Below are positions 47,030-58,270 of a stretch of DNA of 64,000 nt, piece after piece. Source of the stretch: Castor canadensis (lineage: Eukaryota > Chordata > Mammalia > Rodentia > Castoridae); NCBI RefSeq assembly GCF_047511655.1, contig NC_133390.1:158159583-158223582 (forward strand), read 5' to 3'. A model generated the notes under the pieces. It made no database searches and was not told where the DNA came from. It worked only from the letters and a program-made list of their open reading frames with translations. Within the stretch, counting starts at the first letter, position 1. Each line of letters starts with the position of its first letter. The position numbers were made by a program, and so were the translations under genes.

Positions 47030-48500
47030 CTATACTATTTTGCATTTTTGGTATTTATTTTTATTTTTATCATCATATTATACTGGGGGTACATTGTGAT
47101 ATTTATACAAGTTCTTACAATATATGATAATTAAATTCACCCCTTCCATAGCTCTTCTTTATCCCATCTCCTCCTATTAGAATAGTGTCAACAGGTATCA
47201 TTTTTTCATTTTCATACATGAGTACATAATATTTTCACCACATTCACCCTCCTACATCCTTCCCCTATATCCTTCTGTCACAATACACTACTTCCCACAC
47301 TTTTACCTCCTAATTCTAGCATCCATTCATAGTTCTTGCTTAACCAGAACTGTGCTTTTCCCTTATGATGATTTTTCTATTTCTCTCATTTCTTCTATGT
47401 TTATTATTTGGAATTCTACTATAAGGAAGAGCTATCCTCTCTTTTTCATTTACTTATAAAGTAATTTCTTTTTATTAGTATAAGCTCATAGAAATTTATT
47501 TTATTCTGTGACTTACAATCTAATGCTGTCATTATTTATTTTGCTGCTCAAATTATTCCATGCTAGGTGGCTGGGAGATCCTTCAAGTTGGTTCCTTTGT
47601 CCTTTCAAAGTGTCCCATTAAATTTTGAGCATTTCTTACACTTTCTCACCACAAATGTTCCAGGTTCATCTTATATGCTGCCTGCCCCTGTACTGTTGGC
47701 TTGATTTAATAGTATTTTATTGAGAATTTTTAGTATCTATGTTCATCAGGGATGTTGGTCTTTAGGTTTTTTTTGGTGGGGGGAAGGTTGTTGTTGTTGT
47801 TGTTGTTGTTGTTGTTATGTCCTTGTCTGGTTTGGTGTCAGGGTAATATTGGTCTCATAAAATGACTTTGGAAGGGTTCCTTCCATTTTAATATGTTGGA
47901 ATAGCTTGAGAATTGGTGCTAATTAATCTTTAAAATTTTGGTAAAACTCAGCAGTTAAGCCATCTGATCTTCAGCTTTTCTTTATTGATTTTTAAAATTA
48001 TTACTGCTTCAAATTCATTATTTGTGTTGAACTCTTTCATATTTTCACATGGTTCAATTTTGGTAGGTTGTATGTGTCCAGAAATTTATCCAAATGTTTT
48101 CAAATTTGTTGACACACAGTTATTCATAATAGTCCTTAATGATCTTTAGTGTTTTTATAGCATCATTTATAACACCTCCATTTTCATCTTCGATTTTATT
48201 TGGGCCTTTTTCCATTTTCTTGGTTAGTCTAGCTAAAGGTTTGTCAATTTTGCTTCTTTTAAAAATCCTCTTCATTTTATTGGTATTTAGTACTTTCTAG
48301 TCTATTTTATTTATTTTATTTTATTTATTCTACTTTGTTATTTCTTTCCTTCTACTAATTTTAGGTTTGATTATTTTTTTCATGCTTTTCCAGTTCCTTG
48401 AGTTTTATCACTGGGCTGTTTATTTATTTATTTGTTAATTTTTCTCTTTATATAGTTATTTTGCAGTTTCAGTCTTCTCTGAGTTCAAGTTGTACAGACG
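47030..48500 (-). mobile_element. L1 3' UTR and ORF2 fragments
   Basis: 3' UTR antisense at 47030-47400. ORF2 antisense at 47690-48500 ('ttattgagaatttttagtat', 'ttcatcagggatgttggtct', 'ctcataaaatgactttggaa'). Intervening 47400-47690 is low-similarity. A (GTT)n run lies inside. Confidence 0.75.
47787..47816. repeat. (GTT)n microsatellite
   Basis: Ten GTT/TTG units within antisense L1 ORF2. Confidence 0.95.
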
Positions 48501-48540
48501 GTATGACTTTTGGGTAGGTTTAGTTTACCTTTCTTTCTTT

Positions 48541-48765
48541 CTTTTTTTTTTTTTTTCAGTATTGGGTTTGAACTCAGGAACTACACCTTGAGTCACTCCA
48601 CCGGTCTTTTTTTTTTTTTTTTTTTTTTTTTTGGTGAAGGGTTCTTCGAGATAGGGTCTCACAAACTGTTTGCCCAGGCTGGCTTTGAACCGTGATCCTC
48701 CTGTTCTCTGCCTCCTGAGTAGCTAGGATTATAGGCATGAGCCACCAGCACCCTGCTTTTTTGTT
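48541..48765 (-). mobile_element. B1-ID composite SINE
   Basis: Poly-T, ID half 48558-48606, second T-run, B1 half 48640-48760. Confidence 0.9.
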
Positions 48766-48939
48766 TTGTTTTGTTATCTATCGTTTTAGGAGAAAATACC
48801 GTGAGGTAGGTAACTGTGGGCCTATCACTGTCTTAAACTATACCAATTCACCTAATTTTATATAATTATTGATATGGTTACAAAGTCTATCATTTTGCTA
48901 CTTGCCTTTTTAAACATTTTTTATTCTCTAACATAAAAT

Positions 48940-49330
48940 TTATTGTTTCAATATGTATACCTCACTGTGTGGGGCAACCATCACGCACTATGTAATTCCA
49001 GAACATTTCTATCACCTCAAACAGAAGTTCTCTCTCACCATTCCTTCATCATTCCATTCCCGGCCACTACCGATCTACTTTTTTGTCTCCATGGGTCATC
49101 TATGCTAGAATTTTATATAAATGGAGTCATACTATATGTGACCTTTTACGTCTGGATTCTCTCACTTAGCATAATTTTTTCCTAGGTTCACCCATACTGG
49201 AGCACGCAATGGTACTTCAGTGCTTTTGATGGCTAAATGATATTGCACTGTAGGGACACAATGCATTGTGTTTATGCATTCATCATTGGTAGACATTAGG
49301 GTCTTTCAAGTTTTTAGCTAATCAATACAT
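48940..49330 (+). mobile_element. Ancient L1-related fragment
   Basis: 'gggcaaccatcacgcactat', 'ccagaacatttctatcacc', 'ggagtcatactatatgtgac', same family as 10490-10850 and the same strand sense. Confidence 0.5.
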
Positions 49331-49642
49331 ATTGCTAGACCTTGTGCAAGCTTTCGTGTGGATATGCTTTTAGCACTTTTGAGCATATACCTAGAAGTGT
49401 AATTAATGAGTCACGTGGTATTTCTGTGCTTTACTTTTATGGGAATTGTCAAGGTATTTTTCTATAAGAGCTACATGATTTTACATTCAAACAGCAATGT
49501 ATGAAAGTTTCAATTTTTCCACATCTTGTCAATGCTTTTTATTCATTATTATTATTATTATTACTGCTACTATTGCCATCTTAGTGGGTGAGAAGTTATT
49601 TCTCATTGTGGTTATGATTTTCATTTCCTTAATGATCAGTGA

Positions 49643-49803
49643 TAGCCAGACACAGTGGTACATCCCTGTAATCCCAGATCTTGGGAGGCTAAGGCAGGAA
49701 GATGGAGATTTGTTGACATATGTAATCTAGACTACATAATGGGTTCAAGGCCAGTTTGAGCAACATAGCAGCATCCTGTCTCAAAAACAACAAATAAACC
49801 AAA
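49643..49803 (+). mobile_element. B1-like SINE
   Basis: 'agccagacacagtggtacat', 'cctgtaatcccagatc', 'caaggccagtttgagcaaca', A-rich end. Confidence 0.8.
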
Positions 49804-50024
49804 AACTAATGACCAATCATGTTAAGCATTTTTCAATATGTTCTATTCACATCCTTTGCCCATTGTTTAAATTTGAATATTTGCCTTTATAATATTTGAT
49901 TGTAAGAGTTCTTTTAGCAATCTGAATACTGGGAATTTAGCAGATATATGATTTGTAAATATTTTCTCCCATTCTATATACTATCTTGTCACTGTTTTCT
50001 GAAGCACAAAAAAGATCTTTTAAT

Positions 50025-50330
50025 TTTTTTTTCAGTTCTGTAGTTTGAACTCAGGGCCTTGCACTTGCTAGGTGGGTGCTCTACTACTTGAGACATGCCC
50101 CCAGCCCTTTTTTGCTTTAGTTATTTTTCAAATTGAGTGTTGCATTTTTGCCCAGGGCCAGACTCGGACCACAATTTTCCCACATAGCTGGGATCAGAGG
50201 TGCATAACACCAAGCCCAGCTTTTTAGATGGGGTCTTGTTAACATTTTGCCCAAGCTGATCTCAAACCACAACCTTCCTATCCCTGCCTTTGGAGTAGCT
50301 GGGATTACAGGCATGAGTCACTGTACCTGG
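50025..50330 (-). mobile_element. B1-ID composite SINE with duplicated B1 part
   Basis: ID half 50035-50107, then two B1-like pieces (50110-50215 and 50222-50325). The arrangement suggests one SINE inserted beside another. Confidence 0.75.
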
Positions 50331-51182
50331 ATAAAGTTTTTAATTTTGATGAAGTCCACTATACTTACTTTTTCCTTGTTTGTATTTTTGGTGTCATGTA
50401 AAAGTAGCCATTGTCTAATGGAAGAACATGTTGATTTTCATCTGTTTCCTTCCAAAAGTTGTATAGTTTTAATTTTCATATTTGGGTCTTTGGTCCACTT
50501 TAAGTTAACTTTTGAATATGGTGTGAGGTGGGGATCCAACTTCATTCTTTTCCACATGTACCTCCAGTTGTCTCAGTACCCTGCATTGAAGAGACTATTC
50601 TCTCCCCACACAATGGTCCTGGCACCCATGTTAAAAACCAGGTGACCAAGGATGTATGAATTTATTTCCAAAAAAATTTTTACTTCTTTATGTATAACTT
50701 TAAAAGCTTAACAACAGAGTAACAGAATACTTCCATTTTCCTCTTCCTGCCTGTTAACTTTATGTAAATGGTAAGTCCTATGGCAAAAATTATTTTTTCT
50801 TAATTATTTTTAAAGAAATTACTATGTGAGAGGAAATGTATTTATCACTGCTGATGCTCTTAATTCATATTATAGATCCAAGTTATCATTTAGTAATATT
50901 TTCATTCTGCTTGAAGAACTTCCTTTAATATTTCTTTTTCTGCAAGTTTGTTGGCAACAAATTCTCTCAGATTTTTTTTGCCTGAATGTCTTTGTTTCTT
51001 CATAATTTTGAAGATATTTCCATTGCATGTAGAGTTCTGGATTTACTTTTTTCCTTTTTGCATTTTATGAATATGATTAAAATTGTCTTATCTTTATATT
51101 GTTTATAATGAAAAGGCAACAGTAATATTTATAATCATTTCCCTGTATATAATTTATCTTAAGATTTTGTTGTTGGGTTGTT

Positions 51183-51400
51183 TTGGGTTTTTTTGCTGAT
51201 ACTGGGATTTGATCTCAGGGCTTCATGCTTGCTAGGCAGACGTTCTATCACTTGAGCCACTTCCTTTTTTGAGTTGGGTATTTTGGAGATAAGGTCTCGT
51301 GAACTATTTGCCCAGGACTGTCTTTGAACCATGATCTTCCTGATCTCTGCCTCCTGAGTAGCTAGGATTATAGGTGTGAGCCACCAGCACCTGGCTGATT
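51183..51400 (-). mobile_element. B1-ID composite SINE
   Basis: ID half 51199-51263, B1 half 51285-51395, right-arm specific. Confidence 0.88.
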
Positions 51401-53034
51401 ACAGTCTTGATCACTTTAGCTAGATAACAAGTCTACAAATTGGGCAAACAAATTCCTCTTTATTCTTTTTTTCAAAATTGTTTTAGCTGTATCTAGTTCC
51501 TTTGACCTTCTATATATGTTTTAGAATAATCTTACTAATCTCTATCATGTAAAAACATGTTATATTTTGATAAGAATATACTAACATTAATTTGAGGAGA
51601 ATTGACTTTTTTATTGTACTGAGTCTTCTAATCCATGAACATAGTTGTCTCTCAATTTTTTTTAGATCTTTAGTTTATTTCGTCAGTGTTTGTAGTTTTT
51701 AGCGTACAAGTCCTGAATTTCAGGTTTGCTGTATTTACATCTGAATAGCTCCTTTTTTATGCTTTGGGAATTTATCAATGGTATTGTAATGGTACCAACG
51801 TTTTTCATGTCTATGTATTCAGGCCAGTACATAGAAATACAATTGATTTTTGTATGTCTTGCATCTTGAAAAACTTATGGATTCACTTAATAGTTCTATG
51901 AATTTTTATATGGTGATAAGAATATTATTGTTATTTTAAGTGAATGAATAAATAAGTGAACATGTAAGAATTTTCTCATCTTCAATTCTAACATGGTAAA
52001 CATTGGTAGATAAAATTCACATAAGCAAAGTTGTTCCGAATCCTCAAATTTGATAGTGTAAAGAGGTTCTGAATCTGAGAAATTCAAGAACTGCTGCTCT
52101 AATTATAAAAAGGCAGAAGGCAGGTCTTATGTCTCTGTGTCTCCATTGCCAGGCACATTGTGGGGTTTCGATGAATGGTCATTGATTATGAAGAGGTGGG
52201 AATTGGTGGTACAAATGTCAATAAGTGAAAGTAACCTTTTTTTTTTAAGAGAAACTTTTCATCATCATCTGAAACGTCACACTTTTTATTTCCTAGGTTT
52301 ATCTCCCTAGGTCTGATCACCTCACCCGTGTCTTCTGCTATAGGTTTGTGGGTAAAACAAAGAATGAATATAGAGCAGTTCTTTCATGAATGTCAGAGCG
52401 TTTTGGAGTTGTCAGTACAGGGGAGGTGACGCTGCCCAGAAAAGCTGAAACCATGTAAAGTCCTGGGAATGTTAACCTGCAAATGCCTACACCATAGACT
52501 GAGGGAGCGTCAGTTAGGAGGAAAACAGTCCTGTGAAATGCCCACGATTAAGGAGAAACAGCTGTTTTAAAGAGCACTTTGGCACAAACTATTTGATTTT
52601 AATTTCCTGAAAGATAACTGGCCCCAATTGGTTTGTGAAAGATTTGGAAACAAAAGAACTCCAGGGAAAAACAAATAATGATTCAAAAACTGGTAAAGCA
52701 AGTCAATGAGCTGCATTTCAACCTAAATTATCCCTTAAGGCATATTCTCTGCAAACTAGGAAGATATTTCAGACCAGCGCATTCAGGGTGGTATGGCCTT
52801 AGACTAGGAAAATATTTCAATTAACGTTCGCCAAATCTGCCTTGGAGCTTTACTGAGAGGCTATAAATATATCAGCTTTTTCAAAATGGCCTCCAGTCAA
52901 GCTTTAATTCTCTTCGCTACTGAAGGACTTCATATTCCGCGTTCTTTTTTGTTTGTTTGGTTGGTTGGTTGGTTTTGGTTTTTGTGGTTGACTGGGGGTT
53001 TGAACTCAGGGCCTCGCCTGCAAAGCAAGCACTC

Positions 53035-53682
53035 TGTCGCAAGCACTTATTGGTTCAATCAAGTACAGATAAACAGTACTCAGGAGACTCTTATTTCAGA
53101 GGGCAGGTCTTCATTCAAACACATTCACAGGGCACTTTCCTGTGGATCCTTAGGCCTGTCTCTCCTACCCTGGCCAGCCGGTTTACCCAGACCTTCCCCA
53201 GCTCTCGCTCACCTTGCGCCGCCTTCTCAGCCCATGAGGGTGGTGAAGCTGCGCCCCAGGGGATCCTCAGGGCCGCCTGCAGTGCAGGTCCAGTTTCGCG
53301 GCTCACCGGCAACACCCAGTGGTCATTGGGAGAAGGGGCACGCTCACAAGTGGCGGCTGCCTCCACGTCAGGGCCTTGGGATAGACTCTGCTGGCATGGT
53401 CTCCTGCAGGCGAGGTGAGTGAGGTTTTGGGTTCCAGCCTGAGTTTCTAGACCCGGTGGTGACCTCACCACTCCTGTTACTGGCACTGCCACCTTAGGTT
53501 TAGCTTGTTTGCCTATTGGCCACCACCTTAGGTTTGGCCTATTAGCATATCAGGCTGTCATCCTCTGGCTGGTTTCTAAGTCCTAATACACACTATCTAA
53601 TAATTCTTATTTCAACAGTTTTTCATACTTTAACACAATACAATCCATCAATACAACAGCAATCTTACATGTGTTCACCACA
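53035..53682 (-). mobile_element. Solo LTR (fossil), second family
   Basis: On the minus strand it begins TGTGGTGAACAC and ends GCTTGCGACA. It is flanked by cactc (53030-53034) and cattc (53683-53687), a slightly altered 5-6 base duplication. It is GC-rich in the middle, with no internal retroviral sequence. Open frames of 125-178 codons across it have no domain. The family is unknown; target size would fit a class II or III LTR element. Confidence 0.8.
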
Positions 53683-53812
53683 CATTCTACCACTTGAACC
53701 ACACCTCCAGTCCATTTTGCTCTGGTTCTATTGGAGATGGGGTCTGGCAAACTATTTGCCTGGGCTGATCTTGAACCGTGATCCTCCCCATCTCAGCCTC
53801 CTAAGTAGCTAG

Positions 53813-54186
53813 TGTAGTCTGTGATCAGAAGACCCTGGTTTTCATGCTCCAAATGGAAAACTCCAAGCAGAGCACATAGATGGGGTGAAGTAGGATAGCT
53901 TTATTGAGAAAAGGGGAGTCACCTGTTCTCCCAGGTGAGGAAAGGGAAGAAGAACCAGCGGGTACAGTGGGCACAGGTGGAGTCTACCAGCAGAGAGAAT
54001 GTGTTTCTGTCCTTTAGGTGCTTTTTAAACCTATGATAACCTATCAGAAGGGGAGAAGGAGGCAATTCCCAGCCAATAATAGATGACTGGGAAGGGCATG
54101 GGTGTTTCCTGGGCAGGTAAGGGTGGTGTGCCCATCCCCAGGGAACTACATGAGCCCCAAACTTTTCCTAATTCTAGCCTGCCTCA
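53813..54186 (-). repeat. 3' LTR of the right endogenous retrovirus
   Basis: Minus-strand TGAGGCAGG...CAGACTACA with AATAAA. It is close to the LTR at 1265-1673 but lacks the long pyrimidine expansion. Confidence 0.78.
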
Positions 54187-57100
54187 AACTCCCCCTGAGA
54201 GACAATATTCAAAAAAATTTGGGGGGGGGGGGTTACTGAAGAGGGGGCAATCCATCTTCAATAAGTGCTTTGAGCTGACAAGGGGCAGCAGACCCTACCT
54301 ATAAAGGAAAATTGTCTCTCCTATTTCTGTTCTTTGGGCTTATTTGGACACAAAGTGTCTGAGTTATTGTCCAGCATAGTTAAGGTTTCTCATGGAGAGC
54401 TCGTTGTTCTTGGAGACCTCATTTGTTGAGCTAGACAGCCTTGTTGTCTCATGATTTGGGTCCTAAAGTCTTTTATTCTGGAAGAGATAAATCTGATTTA
54501 GAAGGCATGACCTGAATATTTAATACTGATGGGAGCATCAGAAGGGGCCTTGACAGGTGTGGCAGGAAGGACAAAGTAATCTTGAAAAGTAACAGGGGCT
54601 TTTATGGTTACTTTACCTATAGGTGTTTATACCTTCAGCTACCTTTGACTCTTAGATGGCCCTGTATTTTGGACTGCAGTTAAAGGCTGACTATATTATG
54701 TTGGAATTGATAACCCTCCAGTGCTGAAAATAGGCCCACAAGAGACAGAAAATCTTGACAAGGCAATTTCTCTTGATCAAGAGGGTGCAAGCATGTGCTC
54801 ACTCCAGCTAAGCAAACACTCGAACACAAAATGGCTGACAGTGGCTCCTCCTTACATCCCTGATGCAGTCATACCTGCCCCTCACCTGGGATTTGTCCAG
54901 GTCAAAGGTTCACAATCTCCCTCAATTGGCTAAAAGGCTTAGGGGATGGGTTAGGGCAGATAGTTTGGCAGGCAATGGAGTTGTACAGGAATCCAGAAGA
55001 AGAAGCAAGGACCCTTTAAACATTCAAGTCACCTAAGTTGCCGACCTGAGGAATTTTTAAGTAATCTAAGAGGGTAACGAACACCTTGATAGAAAAAATA
55101 ATTTTTCTTACAATTAGAGGCCAGTTGTACCAGGGACCAGGTATTAGTCCAATTAGAGAGTCAGCTAATTAGAGAGTCAGTCAATTAATGAGTCAGTTCT
55201 GTACAGAAAGAAGGCTCACTGCATCCCTAAGCAGAAGTTAGATACCATCAAAAGTTATATTGCCTTAATTGAAACAGAAGGCCTTGGTCAAAACATGAGT
55301 TTGCCTTTTGCCAGAAGCCTAGAAGGCTTAAATATTAGAGCACATGCATAAGAGTCCCTTTTTAAACAAAAATCTCTTGTCTTTGGTTACTTTTAGAGGG
55401 CTAGCATAATTGACTCTATCTGGATCTGGAGAAGTCCCCTCATTTGTGCAGTCCTTTTGAACTGTCTCGGGTGGCTGAATGCCACTTGTTCCTCTGAGAA
55501 GTTGGGGAACACTGACCACTGAGGGGTCGCATCCTCCTAAACTGTTTTGTTTTTTTTTTTGAATAGTTGTTTCTGAAGATTTTGCTAATTTGGCAGTTTT
55601 GTCCCTTGGTGCTGGGACACCTTTAAATGTTATAAAGTATTAGTAGGTAACAGTTACAAAGTTTTACAAAGAAAATACAAAACGACCCCAATACTTAAGA
55701 ATGTCTGTCCTGGTTGATGGATAAGTGCTTGTCAGAGTCATTTTCTTATGAGCTTACCTGTGAATGTTTTTGAAAGATCAAAACTGTAATGACAAAACCC
55801 ATAGTAACCAAGGTTTATTGCAATTTAAACCTTGAATTTTGGTTAGGTAAAGTAACAACTTGTTGATTGTCAGCACTGTCAATACAGTGCTGACAGTTAA
55901 AAACCCTAAATTTTTCAATGGTTAAGGGAAGGCAGTGTTAGTAGTTTTAAATAGCCCCTGTTTTGATGTTTAATTATACATTATACATAAAATGATGTTT
56001 ATCGTGTCAATGTCAGATAACCAATGTTTATCTGATGAATAAATGTCAGATAAACCAATGTTTAGCTACAAACAGATGTCAAGTCTAAATGATACAACTT
56101 TTAGCATTTGTCATAAAGAGTAGAAATGCCAAAGACCTTATTAGAAGGTATGTTAGATAAAAGAGCTATAGCTGCTTACATGCATATACTTTTAACTCTA
56201 TAAATGATTTTGTGACATTTAGATACATATATTAGAACCACTTAAGGAATTTTACTTAGTTTAAACTTAGTTTCTTTAGTGTTATTGGAAAAATACCTTA
56301 AGTTTTTGTGTCTGGCAAGAAACTAATTTAAGCAGGATGTAAAGAATAGTAAGTGATCTTAAATGGTCTATGAAGAAAAACAGTTATCTTATTTGGGTTC
56401 TCAGGATCAAAGCATCTCCCAGCACTTAAGGATACAGCCAAATGAATTATGTTGGCTTTCTCTATGCTGGCTGGTGGAAATAGGGAGAAAGAAAGGGGAT
56501 GTGGACAGTTGCCCTTTGTGGGGAGAGAAATACAAGAACTTCTAGATTCTTGGAGCATCCCACATGCCTCTAGGAAGCCTCAACATAGGCCATCCAACCT
56601 GTTTCCATCACACATCTGTGGAGCAAGTGAGTGGCAGGGTACCCTGGCTTCCGAGTCAACTGTTCCACTAAGGGCCAGCCTCATCCACCCCAGCATGAGG
56701 GTTTTTTGATGGGATGTTGATCCTGAATGTTGACCCAACTATTAAAACATCAGAGTTCTTATGACCAGTACAGAATCCAAGTTGTACCAAAGTAAGCTTG
56801 GCTGATCAAACCGATCACTTGTGGTTAGTTTTCATATCAGGCCATGGGGTTGTAGTCATCTTGTAAACTGAGAAAAATGGGAGAACATGTACAATTTTCA
56901 ATAATAAACCAATTAAGATTAATGTCTCAAATAATTAGATATAGAATTGAGATAAGTGGTTAAGCACATTACTACATCTAGAGGTGAGATTTTGTTTGGT
57001 GGGTAATATTTTATATTAGCCTACAGCACCAAAATATCTTGATTGGATATTTTGATAAAGCAGAAACCCATTTTTAAATACATATAGGTACCTTAAATTT

Positions 57101-57493
57101 TAACCTTAGAAAACTTTTAGGCAAATTTTAAATTACAAACTTGTAAGTTTTAAGACCTTAATTTGTATATTGAAATAAACTTTGTAAAAGTGTTTTAAAT
57201 AAATCTCTTAGTAACCTTATAACTTAAAAGACTTAGGAAGAAAATTAAATTAAGCCATTTTTTAATAGCATTCTATGAGGACCCACGTGTCAACAAACCT
57301 AATTATAAAAGAGTTAAATGTAAGTTACACTCATGGTAGAATAAAACAGGTTGAGATTATTGTTTATAAAACTTTCTTTAGTCCTAAAGCAGAGAATAAT
57401 TAGGCCTGATTGGGATTAGAACTTTAGATAGACTTTGAGGCAGTTGTGCATGTTAACTTTATACAAGAATGCTCCTTCGTCTAGCCTGCCTCA
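53813..57493 (-). mobile_element. Endogenous retrovirus (fossil, broken, non-standard 5' end)
   Basis: Minus-strand element of 3.7 kb in the B1 half of a SINE, with a 4-base target duplication ctag at 53809-53812 and 57494-57497. The 3' LTR is 53813-54186. Internal sequence to about 55460 matches the copy at 1-1264 closely; 55545-57480 is AT-rich and unrecognised. The 5' end shares only the first dozen or so bases of the LTR. No gag, pol or env domain recognised. Probably class I and young, judged by similarity to the left copy. Confidence 0.82.
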
Positions 57494-57607
57494 CTAGGGT
57501 CCCAAGCGTGAGCTGCTAGCACCCAGCTTCCTGTTCTTTGACTTAAGAATCTCTTCAGTTAGGTGTGAAAGTTTCTGAAATTTGAATCTTGAATTAATCT
57601 TAGTTTA

Positions 57608-58070
57608 CAGTTTTAGATTAAGCTTTCCATAAAATTCCACTTCCTTCAAGTCTTAACTGTCTATCTCAGGAACCTGTGAAGGCTTGTGGGTCTGAAGATC
57701 TCTAGCAGCTTCTCAACCTTCTGGCAGAAAAGCAGTTTTAGATCACGCATCTTTCCATACAATCTCACTTTCGAGTCTTTCTTTTTTTCATTTTCAGAGC
57801 TGAGGATCAAACGGAGGGCCTTGGGCCTTCTAGGCAAGAGCTCTCTCCAAGATACATCCCCAGCCCTTGGCTTTTCGAGATAAGGTCTAACTATGTAGTT
57901 CAGGCTGGACTTGGACTCCTGATCCTCCTGCCTCTGCCTTCCAAGTACTGGGATTACAGGTGTGCACACCTATGCCTAGCAATAGGTCTGTCCATCTCAG
58001 ACAGCTGTGAAGGTTTTGTGGGCCATAAGGTGTCTGGGAACTTCTCAACTCTCTTTGCAGAAAAGCAGAC
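57608..58070. repeat. Direct duplication of a 125-base unit in the right arm
   Basis: 'cagttttagat' starts at 57608 and again at 57733. The units then run in parallel through 'ctttccata.aa', 'ctgtc.atctcag', 'ctgtgaagg' and 'gcagaaaagcag'. The second unit is interrupted by a SINE (57775-57985). The left arm has one copy (5160-5290). Confidence 0.7.
57775..57985 (-). mobile_element. B1-ID composite SINE
   Basis: ID half 57798-57867 ('gaggatcaaacggagggcc'), B1 half 57870-57980. Inserted in the second copy of a 125-base duplication. Confidence 0.85.
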
Positions 58071-58185
58071 ACCATGATGTGAAAACAAGCAGCCATGGCT
58101 GTGCTCCAATAATACTTTATTTACAAAAATAGGAGGTGGGCCAGATTTGGCCTGCTTGCTGATGGAGTTTATTGACCCCTAGTCT
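57989..58185 (-). mobile_element. hAT-type DNA transposon relic (MER58-like), right arm
   Basis: Mirror of 5080-5260: 'gctgtgctccaataatactt', 'tatttacaaaaataggagg', 'ccagatttggcctgcttg', ending 'tattgacccctag'. Confidence 0.7.
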
Positions 58186-58270
58186 ATTTGATCAGATCCA
58201 GTGCCAAATCTTGGCATCTCAGAAGGACATTTCATCATTTGTCTTTGCCTAACCTTCTGTTGCTTCCCAA

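Larger units (their letters stand above)
52943..57527 (-). mobile_element. B1-ID SINE split by a solo LTR and a provirus
   Basis: The SINE pieces are 52943-53034 (tail and part of ID half), 53683-53812 (rest of ID, most of B1) and 57498-57527 (5' end of B1). Together they read as one ordinary SINE on the minus strand. Flanking wording 'ttcc.gttcttt' occurs on both sides (about 52935 and 57529). The left arm has a single site at about 5370, so the SINE postdates the duplication and both LTR-element insertions are later still. Confidence 0.88.
35784..58270 (-). repeat. Right arm of large inverted duplication
   Basis: This is the reverse-complement partner of 4990-21172. It is longer mainly because of arm-specific insertions: an L1 with transduced flank (44932-45777), a SINE carrying a solo LTR and a provirus (52943-57527), and several SINEs. 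Homology resumes immediately after each insertion, so the arms were once collinear. Shared old elements (L1ME, MLT1-like LTR, hAT-type element, ID fragment at 40958-41012) show that they predate the duplication. Confidence 0.9.

Noticed and set aside
10490-49330. 10490-10850 and 48940-49330 as mirror partners
   Set aside because: They are the same repeat family in the same strand sense; mirror partners would be reverse complements.
52886-53492. GC-rich open frames of 125-178 codons as a possible gene
   Set aside because: They lie across a solo LTR and the SINE it interrupts; GC-rich LTR sequence explains them.
1-55460. ERV copies as the outer ends of the inverted duplication
   Set aside because: Their flanks differ, and arm homology continues to about 58.2 kb on the right, beyond the right ERV, and begins inside the left ERV at about 5.0 kb.
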